Notes under the pieces: model-generated | Seen by the model: only the letters and a program-made list of their open reading frames with translations | The model's database searches: none | What the model was told of the DNA's origin: nothing | Program-made: the position numbers and the translations under genes | Shown here: positions 7,635 to 15,916 of the stretch, piece after piece | How positions within the stretch are numbered: position 1 is the first letter of the stretch | Layout: each line of letters begins with the position of its first letter | From: Porphyromonadaceae bacterium UBA4262 | GTDB taxonomy: Bacteria > Bacteroidota > Bacteroidia > Bacteroidales > Muribaculaceae | DNA length: 64,000 nucleotides | NCBI GenBank assembly: GCA_002396085.1 | Contig: DGWI01000033.1 | Span: 12,431-76,430 of the forward strand | Direction: 5' to 3'

Positions 7635-8235
7635 ATGTCCACCACAAACCCCACAGGAGATGTCGCAAATCAGATTCTGCAGTACAACGAAGAATTTGAG
7701 GCCATTTACAACATAATCGTGCATCATAGATCCAGAGCGTTGAAAACCGTTCATCATGAATCGTTGAGCATGATTTGGGAGGTTGGAGCATATGTCAACA
7801 GCAGACTTGAACAAGCAGCATGGGGCGAAGGAGTGGTCCGCCTGTTGGCTGATTTCTTGCGTTCACGTAACCCCAAAGCCAAGGGATGGAGTTACAGAAC
7901 CATTTACAAGATGGTCAAGTTCTATAGAATTTATTCAACCGAGTCGTTTGGAAACTTGGTAAACAGTTATGGACTAAGCAGCTATCCCATGCAAATTGAA
8001 ACAGGACAACAAACCAACGAATTAGTGCCAATCGAATTGGCACTAATTCAACCAGACTCATTTGTGCAAAGAAGCAGACATGGAGGTTGTACGTTTTGCC
8101 ATGAATCGCAGCATGTCGCCCACCATGGTTGCCCTGTACAAGGAGCAACTTCAGGTCGGCAGCGTCATCCAACGCAGTCTTGTGGAGTTTTGTCAATTCC
8201 TTAATAAAGGTGGCAAAAAGGGAATCACAAAATGA
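7635..8235 (+). pseudogene. Decayed YhcG/DUF1016-family nuclease gene
   Basis: The first ~130 residues from the ATG at 7635 match the DUF1016 N-terminal domain (SMIWEVGAYVNSRL, WGEGVVRLLADFL, GWSYRTIYKMVKFYRIY). The middle, where the PDDEXK nuclease core should lie, is absent. The last recognisable piece is in another frame, from about 8074 to the stop at 8233-8235 (ADMEVVRFAMNRSMSPTMVA...VGSVIQRSLVEFCQFLNK). So the gene has lost its catalytic region and is frameshifted. A 14-bp palindrome sits at 8019-8049 close to the junction. The gene is bracketed by perfect 53-bp direct repeats. The family assignment of the C-terminal piece is from memory of homologues. Confidence 0.7.
8019..8049. repeat. 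Perfect 14-bp palindrome inside the decayed YhcG gene
   Basis: Arms GAATTAGTGCCAAT and ATTGGCACTAATTC with a 3-nt loop (8033-8035), just upstream of the point where the reading frame breaks. Confidence 0.85.
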
Positions 8236-8268
8236 ATCTTGTCTTTACGGCAAAATTTTTGTGACTTA

Positions 8269-8321
8269 TTTTCGGCAGAAAATCAAATGCAAACCAAGAA
8301 AAACACTTACCTTTGCAGGAT
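8269..8321 (+). repeat. 53-bp perfect direct repeat, copy 2, carrying the FKBP promoter
   Basis: Second identical copy of 7551-7603, with its TACCTTTG at 8308-8315. It lies 92 bases upstream of the FKBP start and is probably the native promoter of that gene. Confidence 0.92.
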
Positions 8322-8412
8322 ATTTTATCAAGAAGTGAGATTTGAGGCATGAGCACGAGCCAAAATGCTGATTCTTCATCCTCAAAACTTCAACTCTCAA
8401 TTAAGAACAAGA

Positions 8413-9000
8413 ATGGACAAATTAAGTTATGCACTGGGCCTGAGTATGGCCAACAACTTCCTGGGCAGTGGCATCCAGGAACTGAATGTAGAGGACTTTG
8501 CCGACGGTCTGCGTGCCGTGTATGAGGGCAAAGAGAAACAGATGACCTTCGACGAGGCCAAGAAGGTGGTCACCGACTTCTTTACCGAACTTGAGTCGAA
8601 AGGCTCGGAGATGAACGAGAAGTTGGGCCGCGAGTTTCTTGAGAACAACGCCAAACAGGAGGGCATCCACGTCACTGCCAGTGGTTTGCAGTACCAAATC
8701 ATCAAGGAAGGCAACGGCCCCAAGCCCGGCATCAACGATGCCGTGACCGTACACTATACCGGTCGACTGATTGACGGCACGGTGTTTGACAGTTCGGTCG
8801 AGCGCGGCGAGCCCGCCACCTTCGGTGTGGGTCAGGTGATTCCCGGCTGGGTCGAGGGTCTGCAACTGATGAGCGAGGGATCGGCATGGCGCCTGTTTAT
8901 CCCCAGCAACCTTGCCTACGGCAAGCATGGCACGGGTCCCATTCAACCCAACTCAACGCTCATCTTCGATGTGCAACTGATCAAGGTGAACAAGAAATAA
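8413..9000 (+). CDS. FKBP-type peptidyl-prolyl cis-trans isomerase, cytoplasmic
   Basis: 195 residues from the ATG at 8413; family alignment (MDKLSYALGLSMANN) favours it over the in-frame ATG at 8365. An N-terminal helical dimerisation domain of the FkpA/FklB type (1-85) precedes the FKBP domain (about 95-195), with VTVHYTGRLIDGTVFDSS, the binding-site VIPGWVEGLQLM and the conserved LAYG. No signal peptide, so the enzyme probably works in the cytoplasm. It catalyses proline isomerisation in folding proteins. The next gene encodes a lipoprotein version, so the two form a cytoplasmic and envelope pair. Confidence 0.92.
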   Translation: MDKLSYALGLSMANNFLGSGIQELNVEDFADGLRAVYEGKEKQMTFDEAKKVVTDFFTELESKGSEMNEKLGREFLENNAKQEGIHVTASGLQYQIIKEGNGPKPGINDAVTVHYTGRLIDGTVFDSSVERGEPATFGVGQVIPGWVEGLQLMSEGSAWRLFIPSNLAYGKHGTGPIQPNSTLIFDVQLIKVNKK

Positions 9001-9064
9001 GCGATTCTTTATCTTTCACGAATTATAAAATTCAAAAAAACAAATACAATTAATTAACAGAACA

Positions 9065-9922
9065 ATGAAGAAGATTTTATCTCTGATTCTCGTTGGTGCC
9101 ATGGGTCTCTGCTTTGTGGCTTGCAATGAGAAGGGTGGCAGCAATGCCGAGGGCGGTCCACTGGCCGACTCAGTGAGCATGAACATTGGCGAACTCATGG
9201 GCGCTAACTTCAAGCAGCAACTCGCCATGGACTCGACCATCAAGATGGAAGAAGTCATCAAGGGCGTGCAGGCCGCACTCAAGGCCGACACCGCCAATCA
9301 CGGCTACATGGCCGGTATGCAGATTGGCAACCAGATCATGGGCATGTTCCAGGGCCTGAAACAGCAGTATGGTGTGCAGATCAACGAGGCCAAGTTCATG
9401 GCTGAGTTCAAGAAGGCACTGATGGCCGACAGCGCTATGTCGCAAGAGGCGATGATGCAGAAGAACATGGCCATTGAGTCGCTGCTCAAGCGCGCCACTG
9501 CCGAGGCTAAGGAGAAAGACCCCAAGGCCATCGAAAACAAGAAGGCCGGTCAGGCCTATGCCGAGAAGAAGGCTAAAGAGGCTGGCTACCAGAAGACTCC
9601 CAGCGGTCTGGTCTACAAGGTGCTGAATGAGGGAAGTGGTGCTAACTTCACCGACAAGGATGTGGTCATGGTCAAGTACACCGGCAAGCACATCGACGGC
9701 AAGGAGTTTGACTCGAGCAAGGACGAGGCCGTTCCCTTCCAGTTGAACCAAGTTGTTCCCGGCTTTGCCGAGATGATCAAACTGATGAAGCCCGGCCAGA
9801 AGGTTGAGGTCATCATCCCCAGCGACCTGGCATACGGTCCCGAAGGCCGCGAACCGACCATCGGCTCGAATGAGACTCTCGTCTTCGAGATGGAGACCGT
9901 GGGTGTGCAAGAGAAGAAGTAA
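9065..9922 (+). CDS. FKBP-type peptidyl-prolyl isomerase, lipoprotein (FkpA-like)
   Basis: 285 residues. A lipoprotein signal ends at a lipobox-like FVAC (Cys20), so it is probably anchored in the envelope. Residues 30-170 form the long helical dimerisation arm, rich in Ala, Met, Lys and Glu, with EAKEKDPKAIENKKAGQAYAEKKAKEAG before the catalytic domain. The FKBP domain (about 180-280) has VMVKYTGKHIDGKEFDSS, VVPGFAEMIKLM and LAYGPEG. It should assist folding of periplasmic or outer-membrane proteins. It follows the cytoplasmic FKBP by 64 bases and probably shares its transcript. Confidence 0.92.
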   Translation: MKKILSLILVGAMGLCFVACNEKGGSNAEGGPLADSVSMNIGELMGANFKQQLAMDSTIKMEEVIKGVQAALKADTANHGYMAGMQIGNQIMGMFQGLKQQYGVQINEAKFMAEFKKALMADSAMSQEAMMQKNMAIESLLKRATAEAKEKDPKAIENKKAGQAYAEKKAKEAGYQKTPSGLVYKVLNEGSGANFTDKDVVMVKYTGKHIDGKEFDSSKDEAVPFQLNQVVPGFAEMIKLMKPGQKVEVIIPSDLAYGPEGREPTIGSNETLVFEMETVGVQEKK

Positions 9923-9970
9923 ACCTTAAGGTCTATTGCTTGTAGACTATTAACTCAAATTCTCACACAA

Positions 9971-10006
9971 GTGGGGGTGGCATTTTTATGCTGCCCCTAC
10001 TGTTTT
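9971..10006 (+). terminator. Terminator after the FKBP pair
   Basis: GTGGGGGTGGCAT and ATGCTGCCCCTAC pair over 13 bp in RNA (with G-U pairs) around TTTT, followed by TGTTTTC. Confidence 0.65.
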
Positions 10007-10153
10007 CAAAGGGGTTCCACAGCACGGAAACATGCGTTCTTTATTCACATAAGAACCAAAAACATCGAAAGAACGACCATAAATTAACAAAGTTTAACTA
10101 TATTTGCCGAAAATAATTAGTGGAAAAATGTAGGGCGTTTGCAAAAATAGTTG

Positions 10154-10161
10154 TAATTTTG
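10154..10161 (+). promoter_or_regulatory. -7 promoter element for the Lrp gene
   Basis: TAATTTTG, 28 bases before the ATG at 10190. Confidence 0.6.
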
Positions 10162-10189
10162 CAAAGGAATCTTTAACAACTGTATCAAT

Positions 10190-10654
10190 ATGGAAAGAAT
10201 TGACAACCTTGACAAGAAAATATTGGATATCATCATGAAGAATGCCCGCATCCCCTCAAAGGATGTGGCCGTGGAGTGTGGCGTGTCGCGCGCCGCGATT
10301 CATCAGCGCATTCAGCGCATGATTGACGTGGGTGTCATTGCCGGCTCGGGCTACATTGTCAACCCCAAGACGCTGGGTTACACCACTTGCACCTTCATCG
10401 GCCTGACGCTGGAGCGGGGCTCAATGTACAAGACGGTTGTCCCCGAGTTGGAGAAGATTCCTGAAGTTGTCGAGGTTCACTTCACCACGGGCAGTTACAC
10501 CATGATGATCAAGCTCTATGCTCGCGACAACCAGCACCTGATGGAGTTGCTCAACGGCAAGATTCAGCACATCCCCGGTGTCATGGCCACCGAGACGCTC
10601 ATATCGCTTGAGCAGAGCCTGATTCGTCAAGTGCCTATCCACTACGAAAAATAA
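10190..10654 (+). CDS. Lrp/AsnC family transcriptional regulator
   Basis: 154 residues, normal length. The N-terminal helix-turn-helix (about 5-55) reads LDKKILDIIMKNARIPSKDV with the recognition helix in VSRAAIHQRIQRM. The C-terminal RAM/AsnC ligand-binding domain (about 65-145) has TCTFIGLTL, VVEVHFTTGSYTMMIKLYA and an amphipathic GVMATETLISLEQSL. Such proteins are oligomeric regulators that bind amino acids. The gene has its own promoter and terminator, so it is monocistronic. Its distance from kbl/tdh gives no direct evidence that it controls them. Confidence 0.9.
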   Translation: MERIDNLDKKILDIIMKNARIPSKDVAVECGVSRAAIHQRIQRMIDVGVIAGSGYIVNPKTLGYTTCTFIGLTLERGSMYKTVVPELEKIPEVVEVHFTTGSYTMMIKLYARDNQHLMELLNGKIQHIPGVMATETLISLEQSLIRQVPIHYEK

Positions 10655-10680
10655 GCCACATAACACATTATCGCTATCAC

Positions 10681-10720
10681 AATATGAAAAAATCCCCAAA
10701 TTTGGGGATTTTTTCATATT
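10681..10720 (+). terminator. Perfect 40-bp palindromic terminator after the Lrp gene
   Basis: Two 20-bp perfect arms with the centre between 10700 and 10701; core CCCCAAATTTGGGG flanked by A6 and T6. Strong in both directions. Confidence 0.9.
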
Positions 10721-10732
10721 TATCTTTTTGAG

Positions 10733-10740
10733 TAATTTTG
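10733..10740 (+). promoter_or_regulatory. -7 promoter element of the TonB/DUF4876/DUF6850 operon
   Basis: TAATTTTG, 28 bases before the start at 10769 and directly after the terminator. Confidence 0.6.
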
Positions 10741-10768
10741 CAGCCCGAAACTTAATTAGGTTTGTATT

Positions 10769-11692
10769 ATGAATTATTCCATCAAAAGACTGGCATTCAC
10801 GACCATAGCATCAATATTGGTCGCAATCGTTTCATCAGCCACAGGAACAGGCATTTATCGCACCGCCATCACGCTGAGCAACGGTACACAAGAGATCTTT
10901 CCAGACTCAGTTGTGAAGCAATTCACTTATACACACATCACCAACGATGGCAAAACGAGTCACCTGCTCAATGTCATCAAAAATGGGGAGGTCGTGCGCA
11001 CTATCGACACCGACAGTATTGTCGAACTGAACTATGGCGAAATGACCTACTATGAGCAGTTTGCAGGTGACTGGTATCTCGTGGCAAGCCCCTACGGAGA
11101 GCCCAATGACCAAGGCATCATGGTCATGCAAGTCGTGTCTATGCCCTATCACGCCGTACTGCCTGCTCCAGGTACTGCCGACTATGGCAAATACATCTAC
11201 TGCCACATCGACTCGGTCGCACACCGCAAGGGACTGAAATATGATGCCAATTTCCGTTTGCGCTACAGTTATGACGAAGCGACACAGGCAGGCTCCATCA
11301 CCATGATCGTTGACGACCAGCATCCCATCACTGCGATGGAATATTTCGATGCCCCCTCGACTTATGCTTATTGGGATGACCAGTCAACTTGGTATAATGG
11401 TGTTCAAAGCGGTCATGATGGTGGAGACTCAGGGCATCGATACATGTACTTCCTGTGCCAAAACTGGGACACGTGGGTGCTAGAGGCCGAAGAATTGCCC
11501 GCACAATGGACGGCCGCAGACCAATCGAATCTGGATTTTGTATACCGTTTCCCAGGCAGCAAAGAGATTCATTGGGTCGTTGCGCTTGACATTCCTTATG
11601 TTCACACCGAGAAAGATCTGGTTGGAGAGATTGATATGTTTTCAAGTCCTCGCCTGCAACGCACCCCCTATGTCAAACCTGTCGAAGAATGA
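10769..11692 (+). CDS. Exported protein of unknown function, first gene of the receptor operon
   Basis: 307 residues with an N-terminal hydrophobic signal (about 8-28). The mature part is rich in Tyr, Trp and Asp and mostly beta-type in character. It includes an opening segment with NGTQEIFPDSVVKQFTY, a GDWYLVASP stretch like the start of a lipocalin-type barrel, and YMYFLCQNWDTWVL. I do not recognise a family. It overlaps the TonB-dependent receptor gene by four bases (ATGA), so the two are translationally coupled. It probably has a surface or periplasmic role with that receptor. Confidence 0.8.
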   Translation: MNYSIKRLAFTTIASILVAIVSSATGTGIYRTAITLSNGTQEIFPDSVVKQFTYTHITNDGKTSHLLNVIKNGEVVRTIDTDSIVELNYGEMTYYEQFAGDWYLVASPYGEPNDQGIMVMQVVSMPYHAVLPAPGTADYGKYIYCHIDSVAHRKGLKYDANFRLRYSYDEATQAGSITMIVDDQHPITAMEYFDAPSTYAYWDDQSTWYNGVQSGHDGGDSGHRYMYFLCQNWDTWVLEAEELPAQWTAADQSNLDFVYRFPGSKEIHWVVALDIPYVHTEKDLVGEIDMFSSPRLQRTPYVKPVEE

Positions 11693-14652
11693 CGCGTTAC
11701 ACCTTACTATTGCTCATGCTCGTTGTGACAATGGGCATGCGCGCCGATCAAATCCTGCGTGGCATCGTCACCGAGCCTGACCTCACGACACCTGTCGAGT
11801 TTGCCACCATCACTCTCCAGCCTTCAGACCAGTGGGCAATGACCGACATCACAGGATGCTTTACGCTCAAAGCCGCCACACAAGGCAAAGCCTCGTTGCG
11901 GGTGACCTGTGTGGGCTATGAACCTATTGAAACTACGGTCGACTGGAGTCATCTTCCCGACACCTTGCGGCTGGTGATGCGACCCAGCAATCTGCAACTT
12001 GAGCAAGTTGTGGTCACCGCTCAGCGCAAGACCGAGAATGCCACCACCAGTTATATCATCGACCGTCAGGCGCTTGACAACCAACAGATTGTGAATGTCA
12101 GCGACATCACCACCCTGTTGCCTGGCGGCAAGACCGTCAACTCGTCGCTCATCAATGACAACCGCATCACCTTGCGCGCCGAGGGCGGCGAGAAGGGTAA
12201 TGCCACCTTTGGCACCGCTATCGAGGTCGATGGCCAGCGACTGATGAACAATGCCGAAGTGGGCAGCACTACCGGTGCCAGCACACGTGCCATCAGTTCG
12301 ACAAACATTGCCAGTATCGAGGTCGTACCGGGTATTCCATCGGTCGAATATGGCGACCTGACCAACGGCATTGTCAAAGTCAGCACCAAGCGCGGCCACA
12401 CACCGTGGGAAATCAGTTTGGGCACCAATCCCCACACCAAGCAAGTGGGCGTGAGTAAGGGATTCGGCCTGAGACATGGCGTGCTCAATGCCTCGCTCGA
12501 GCACACTCGCAGTTACAGCAGCCTAGCATCGCCACACACCGCCTATCAACGGAACACCCTGTCGGTCAACTATCGCACAACCACGAGACTAGCCACAAGT
12601 CCACTGATGTTGAACGTCGGCGTGGACGGCAATGTGGGTGGATATAACAGCAAGGCAGATCCTGACCAGTTTGTCGATACTTACACCAAAGTGCGTGACC
12701 GTGTGCTGCGCGGCAACATACAGGTCGACTGGAACCTGGAACGCACGTGGCTGAACAGTCTGTCACTGCACGCCGACTTCTCAATTGCCGACAAATTGCG
12801 CACCACACAGACCAATGACAACAGCAGCAGTGCTCAAGCGCAAATCCACGCCACCGAGCAGGGCTACTATATCGCCACAGACTACGATCAAGACCCTGAA
12901 GCCCCCATCGTCCTCGGACCGACAGGCTATTGGTATGTCAAGAGTTATCGTGACAACAAGCCTCTGGGCATCACCCTCAAGCTCAAGGCCAAGTGGAATC
13001 AACGCAGCCGGAGCATCGTTAATCGCATCATGCTGGGTGCCGAGTGGACCGCAACAGGGAACAACGGTCGCGGCGCTTACTACGACGACCTGCGCACAGC
13101 ACCCACTTGGCGCGAGTATCGCTACGATGAGTTACCCTGGATGCACAACATCGCCCTCTATGGCGAGGACCGAATGACAATTGCCCTGGGAGGTCACAAC
13201 AGCGAATTGCAACTGATGGCTGGCCTGCGCGCCGACATCACCCACATCGGGCAGTCGGCCTATGGCACCGTGTCGTCGCTCTCGCCCCGCTTCAATGTCA
13301 AGTATATCCTGTGGCGGGGCCGCGATGAGTGGGTCGTCAGGGGACTGAACCTATACGGTGGTTGGGGCAAGAGCGTCAAGTTGCCGTCGTTCGATGTTCT
13401 TTATCCCCAGCCATCCTATGCCGACCGTCTGGCATTTGTCCCTGGCTCGACAACCGACAACCGCGCATTCTATGCCTACAGCATCACCCCGTTCAAGCCC
13501 CTCTACAACTCCAAACTCAAGTGGCAATATGCCCAGCAACTGGAGGTTGGCTTCGAGGTCGACACGCGCGTTGCCACCCTCTCGCTAGGAGCATTCATCG
13601 CACGCACCTACCGCACCTATCTGCAGACCGCCGTCTACACCCCGTTCAGTTACAACTTCACCTCACAGGCGGCCCTTGAGAATGGTTTTCCAATCGCTTC
13701 GGGCGACCGGCTGTACAGCATCGACCGTCAGACAGGCGCAGTAACTGTGACCGACCGCAGTGGCCAAGTAGCGCCACAGGTATTGGACTATGTGACACGC
13801 AATACATTCAATGCCAACTCAACCTACAGCAACGGTTCATCCATCTCCCGGTCGGGCATCGACTGGGTGCTCGACTTCAAGCAAATACCCGCACTGCGCA
13901 CCAGCCTGCGTCTGGATGGATCGTACTACCACTATCACGGTGTGGATCACACACTCATAGCATCGCAACCATCCGGTGCACAGTGGATGAGCGACGGAGT
14001 GACACCCTATCAGTTTGTAGGCTACTACAGTGGCACAGCACTGGGCGAAGGCAGTGCATACGCCACCGTGCCCAACGGCAGCCGCTCGGATGTGGTGAAC
14101 ACCAATCTCACCATTGTGACGCACATTCCTGCCATACGTCTCATCATCAGTCTGCGCCTGGAGTCGACACTCTATGACGCGCGACGCTCGCTGAGCGAGG
14201 GCATCGGTGGCGCTTCGCGAGGTTATGTTCTGGCTCAAGCGTCCGACTACTTCGGCATACCTTATACGGGCAACGAGCGAGACTGCTATGTAGCCGTGTG
14301 GCCCGAATACTACACCACCTGGAGCCAGCCTGATGTGCAGATTCCGTTTGCCGAACGGTTCACTTGGGCACGTGACAACGACCCCGCACTGTTCAACGAA
14401 CTGGCACAATTGGTGGTTAAGACCAACTACAACTACAACCTCAACCCCGACCGCATCTCGGCCTATATCTCAGGCAACCTCAACATCACCAAGGAGATAG
14501 GCGACCATGTGAGCATCTCGTTCCTGGCCAACAACTTCTGGAACTCGATGGCACGCGTCAAGAGCCGCCAGACGGGCTTGCGCACCACTATCTACAACGC
14601 GGGCTACATCCCCCCATTCTACTACGGCCTCTCACTGCGCCTCAAACTCTAA
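11689..14652 (+). CDS. TonB-dependent outer-membrane receptor
   Basis: 987 residues. After a signal peptide (1-19) there is a carboxypeptidase-regulatory-like domain (about 24-95, LRGIVTEPDLTTPVEFATI), then the plug (about 103-230, LEQVVVTAQRKTENAT to SVEYGDLTNGIVKVSTKRG), then a 22-strand-type barrel ending in LSLRLKL with the usual aromatic/hydrophobic alternation. It imports a ligand across the outer membrane using TonB energy. It is not a SusC, because no SusD follows. The DUF4876 and DUF6850 genes downstream form a known Bacteroidota neighbourhood with such receptors. The substrate is unknown. Confidence 0.92.
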   Translation: MTRYTLLLLMLVVTMGMRADQILRGIVTEPDLTTPVEFATITLQPSDQWAMTDITGCFTLKAATQGKASLRVTCVGYEPIETTVDWSHLPDTLRLVMRPSNLQLEQVVVTAQRKTENATTSYIIDRQALDNQQIVNVSDITTLLPGGKTVNSSLINDNRITLRAEGGEKGNATFGTAIEVDGQRLMNNAEVGSTTGASTRAISSTNIASIEVVPGIPSVEYGDLTNGIVKVSTKRGHTPWEISLGTNPHTKQVGVSKGFGLRHGVLNASLEHTRSYSSLASPHTAYQRNTLSVNYRTTTRLATSPLMLNVGVDGNVGGYNSKADPDQFVDTYTKVRDRVLRGNIQVDWNLERTWLNSLSLHADFSIADKLRTTQTNDNSSSAQAQIHATEQGYYIATDYDQDPEAPIVLGPTGYWYVKSYRDNKPLGITLKLKAKWNQRSRSIVNRIMLGAEWTATGNNGRGAYYDDLRTAPTWREYRYDELPWMHNIALYGEDRMTIALGGHNSELQLMAGLRADITHIGQSAYGTVSSLSPRFNVKYILWRGRDEWVVRGLNLYGGWGKSVKLPSFDVLYPQPSYADRLAFVPGSTTDNRAFYAYSITPFKPLYNSKLKWQYAQQLEVGFEVDTRVATLSLGAFIARTYRTYLQTAVYTPFSYNFTSQAALENGFPIASGDRLYSIDRQTGAVTVTDRSGQVAPQVLDYVTRNTFNANSTYSNGSSISRSGIDWVLDFKQIPALRTSLRLDGSYYHYHGVDHTLIASQPSGAQWMSDGVTPYQFVGYYSGTALGEGSAYATVPNGSRSDVVNTNLTIVTHIPAIRLIISLRLESTLYDARRSLSEGIGGASRGYVLAQASDYFGIPYTGNERDCYVAVWPEYYTTWSQPDVQIPFAERFTWARDNDPALFNELAQLVVKTNYNYNLNPDRISAYISGNLNITKEIGDHVSISFLANNFWNSMARVKSRQTGLRTTIYNAGYIPPFYYGLSLRLKL

Positions 14653-14672
14653 ACACACAAGAAACTGACGAA

Positions 14673-15905
14673 ATGAAGACAATCAGCAAAATACTAGCAA
14701 TCTTGATGCTGGTGGGACTCATGGCCTGCCACAATGATGAGCCGGCGGCGTATGACGTCGAGCAGGTGCGGGTGCAACTGACCGGCGAAGGTGCCGCACA
14801 GCAAGGTATCGGAGTGCGCTTGACCGACAGCAAGGGCATGGAGTTTGTGCAGATGACCGATGCACAGGGCTTAGCGACATTCCAGGTGCCTGTGGGCATC
14901 TATCAGGCAACGGTCTCGTGGGTGGGCGAAATAGTCGATGGCTGGCGCACTATCTACAACGGTGCGTTGAGCAATCTGGTGGTGCGCCGCGACAACCCGC
15001 TGTCTGTCACCTTGCCACTGACCCGAGCCACCTCGAGCAGCATCATCATCCGCGAACTCTATGTTGGCGGGTGCCAGAAGGATGACGGGTCGGGATGGTT
15101 CTATCGCGACAAGTATGTCATCATTGCCAACAACAGTGGTCAACGTGTAACGTTGCCTGGGCTATGTCTGGGCATCTGTACCCCATACAATAGTTATGGC
15201 ATCAACAAGAACTATGACGAGAGCGGCCACTTGAACTATGAGAACGAGGGTTTTGTCCCTGCCGCCAGTGCGTTCTGGTATTTCCAGAGCGATGAGGTGG
15301 TGTTCGAGCCATGGGAGCAGAAGGTTATCGCCCTGAACGGTGCCATCGACCACACGCTGGCCTATAGCAACAGTGTCAATCTGGCTCAGCCACAGTACTA
15401 CTGCACATTTGACATCGAGCACTATACCAGCACCAGTGCCTACCCCTCGCCCAGCGAGGTCATCCCCACCAGCCACTACCTCAAGGCAGTGCGCTATGGC
15501 GACCAGATGGAGTCGGCCTGGCCACTGAGCAGCACATCGCCAGCCATGTTCATCTTCACGCCCCCTGCGGGCATGACACCGTTGGAGTTTGGCAACGATG
15601 CTAGCAATGTGTGGTATGACGAGGGCCGCGCGTTGCCCACCTTTGCCTGCCGCAAGGTTCCCGTCGAAAACATCCTGGACGGCATCGAAGTTTTCTCGGA
15701 CGCATGGGATGAGAACGCCAAGCGCCTGACTGGCTCGGTCGATGTGGGTTACGTCTACATGACTGCGCGTCAAGGACACTCGCTGGAACGCCGCATTGAC
15801 GTGGCCGAAACGGCCCGCCAGGGGCAAACCGTCTATCAGGACACCAACAACTCGACAGCCGACTTTGTCCAGCGTGAGCACGCAAGCCTTTTTCATAATG
15901 AATAA
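14673..15905 (+). CDS. DUF4876 lipoprotein
   Basis: 410 residues with a lipoprotein signal, cleaved at LMAC (Cys19). The first third is an Ig/carboxypeptidase-regulatory-like fold (VRVQLTGEGAAQQGIGVRLTDSKG...GLATFQVPVGIYQATVSW). The rest (about 125-400) resembles the DUF4876 family: IIIRELYVGGCQKDDGSG, YVIIANNSGQRVTLPGLCLGI, and the late FACRKVPVENILDGIEVF. It starts 20 bases after the receptor gene. As a lipoprotein partner of a TonB receptor it may help capture the ligand at the surface, by analogy with SusD, but this is inference. Confidence 0.8.
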   Translation: MKTISKILAILMLVGLMACHNDEPAAYDVEQVRVQLTGEGAAQQGIGVRLTDSKGMEFVQMTDAQGLATFQVPVGIYQATVSWVGEIVDGWRTIYNGALSNLVVRRDNPLSVTLPLTRATSSSIIIRELYVGGCQKDDGSGWFYRDKYVIIANNSGQRVTLPGLCLGICTPYNSYGINKNYDESGHLNYENEGFVPAASAFWYFQSDEVVFEPWEQKVIALNGAIDHTLAYSNSVNLAQPQYYCTFDIEHYTSTSAYPSPSEVIPTSHYLKAVRYGDQMESAWPLSSTSPAMFIFTPPAGMTPLEFGNDASNVWYDEGRALPTFACRKVPVENILDGIEVFSDAWDENAKRLTGSVDVGYVYMTARQGHSLERRIDVAETARQGQTVYQDTNNSTADFVQREHASLFHNE

Positions 15906-15916
15906 TGTATAAGTGA

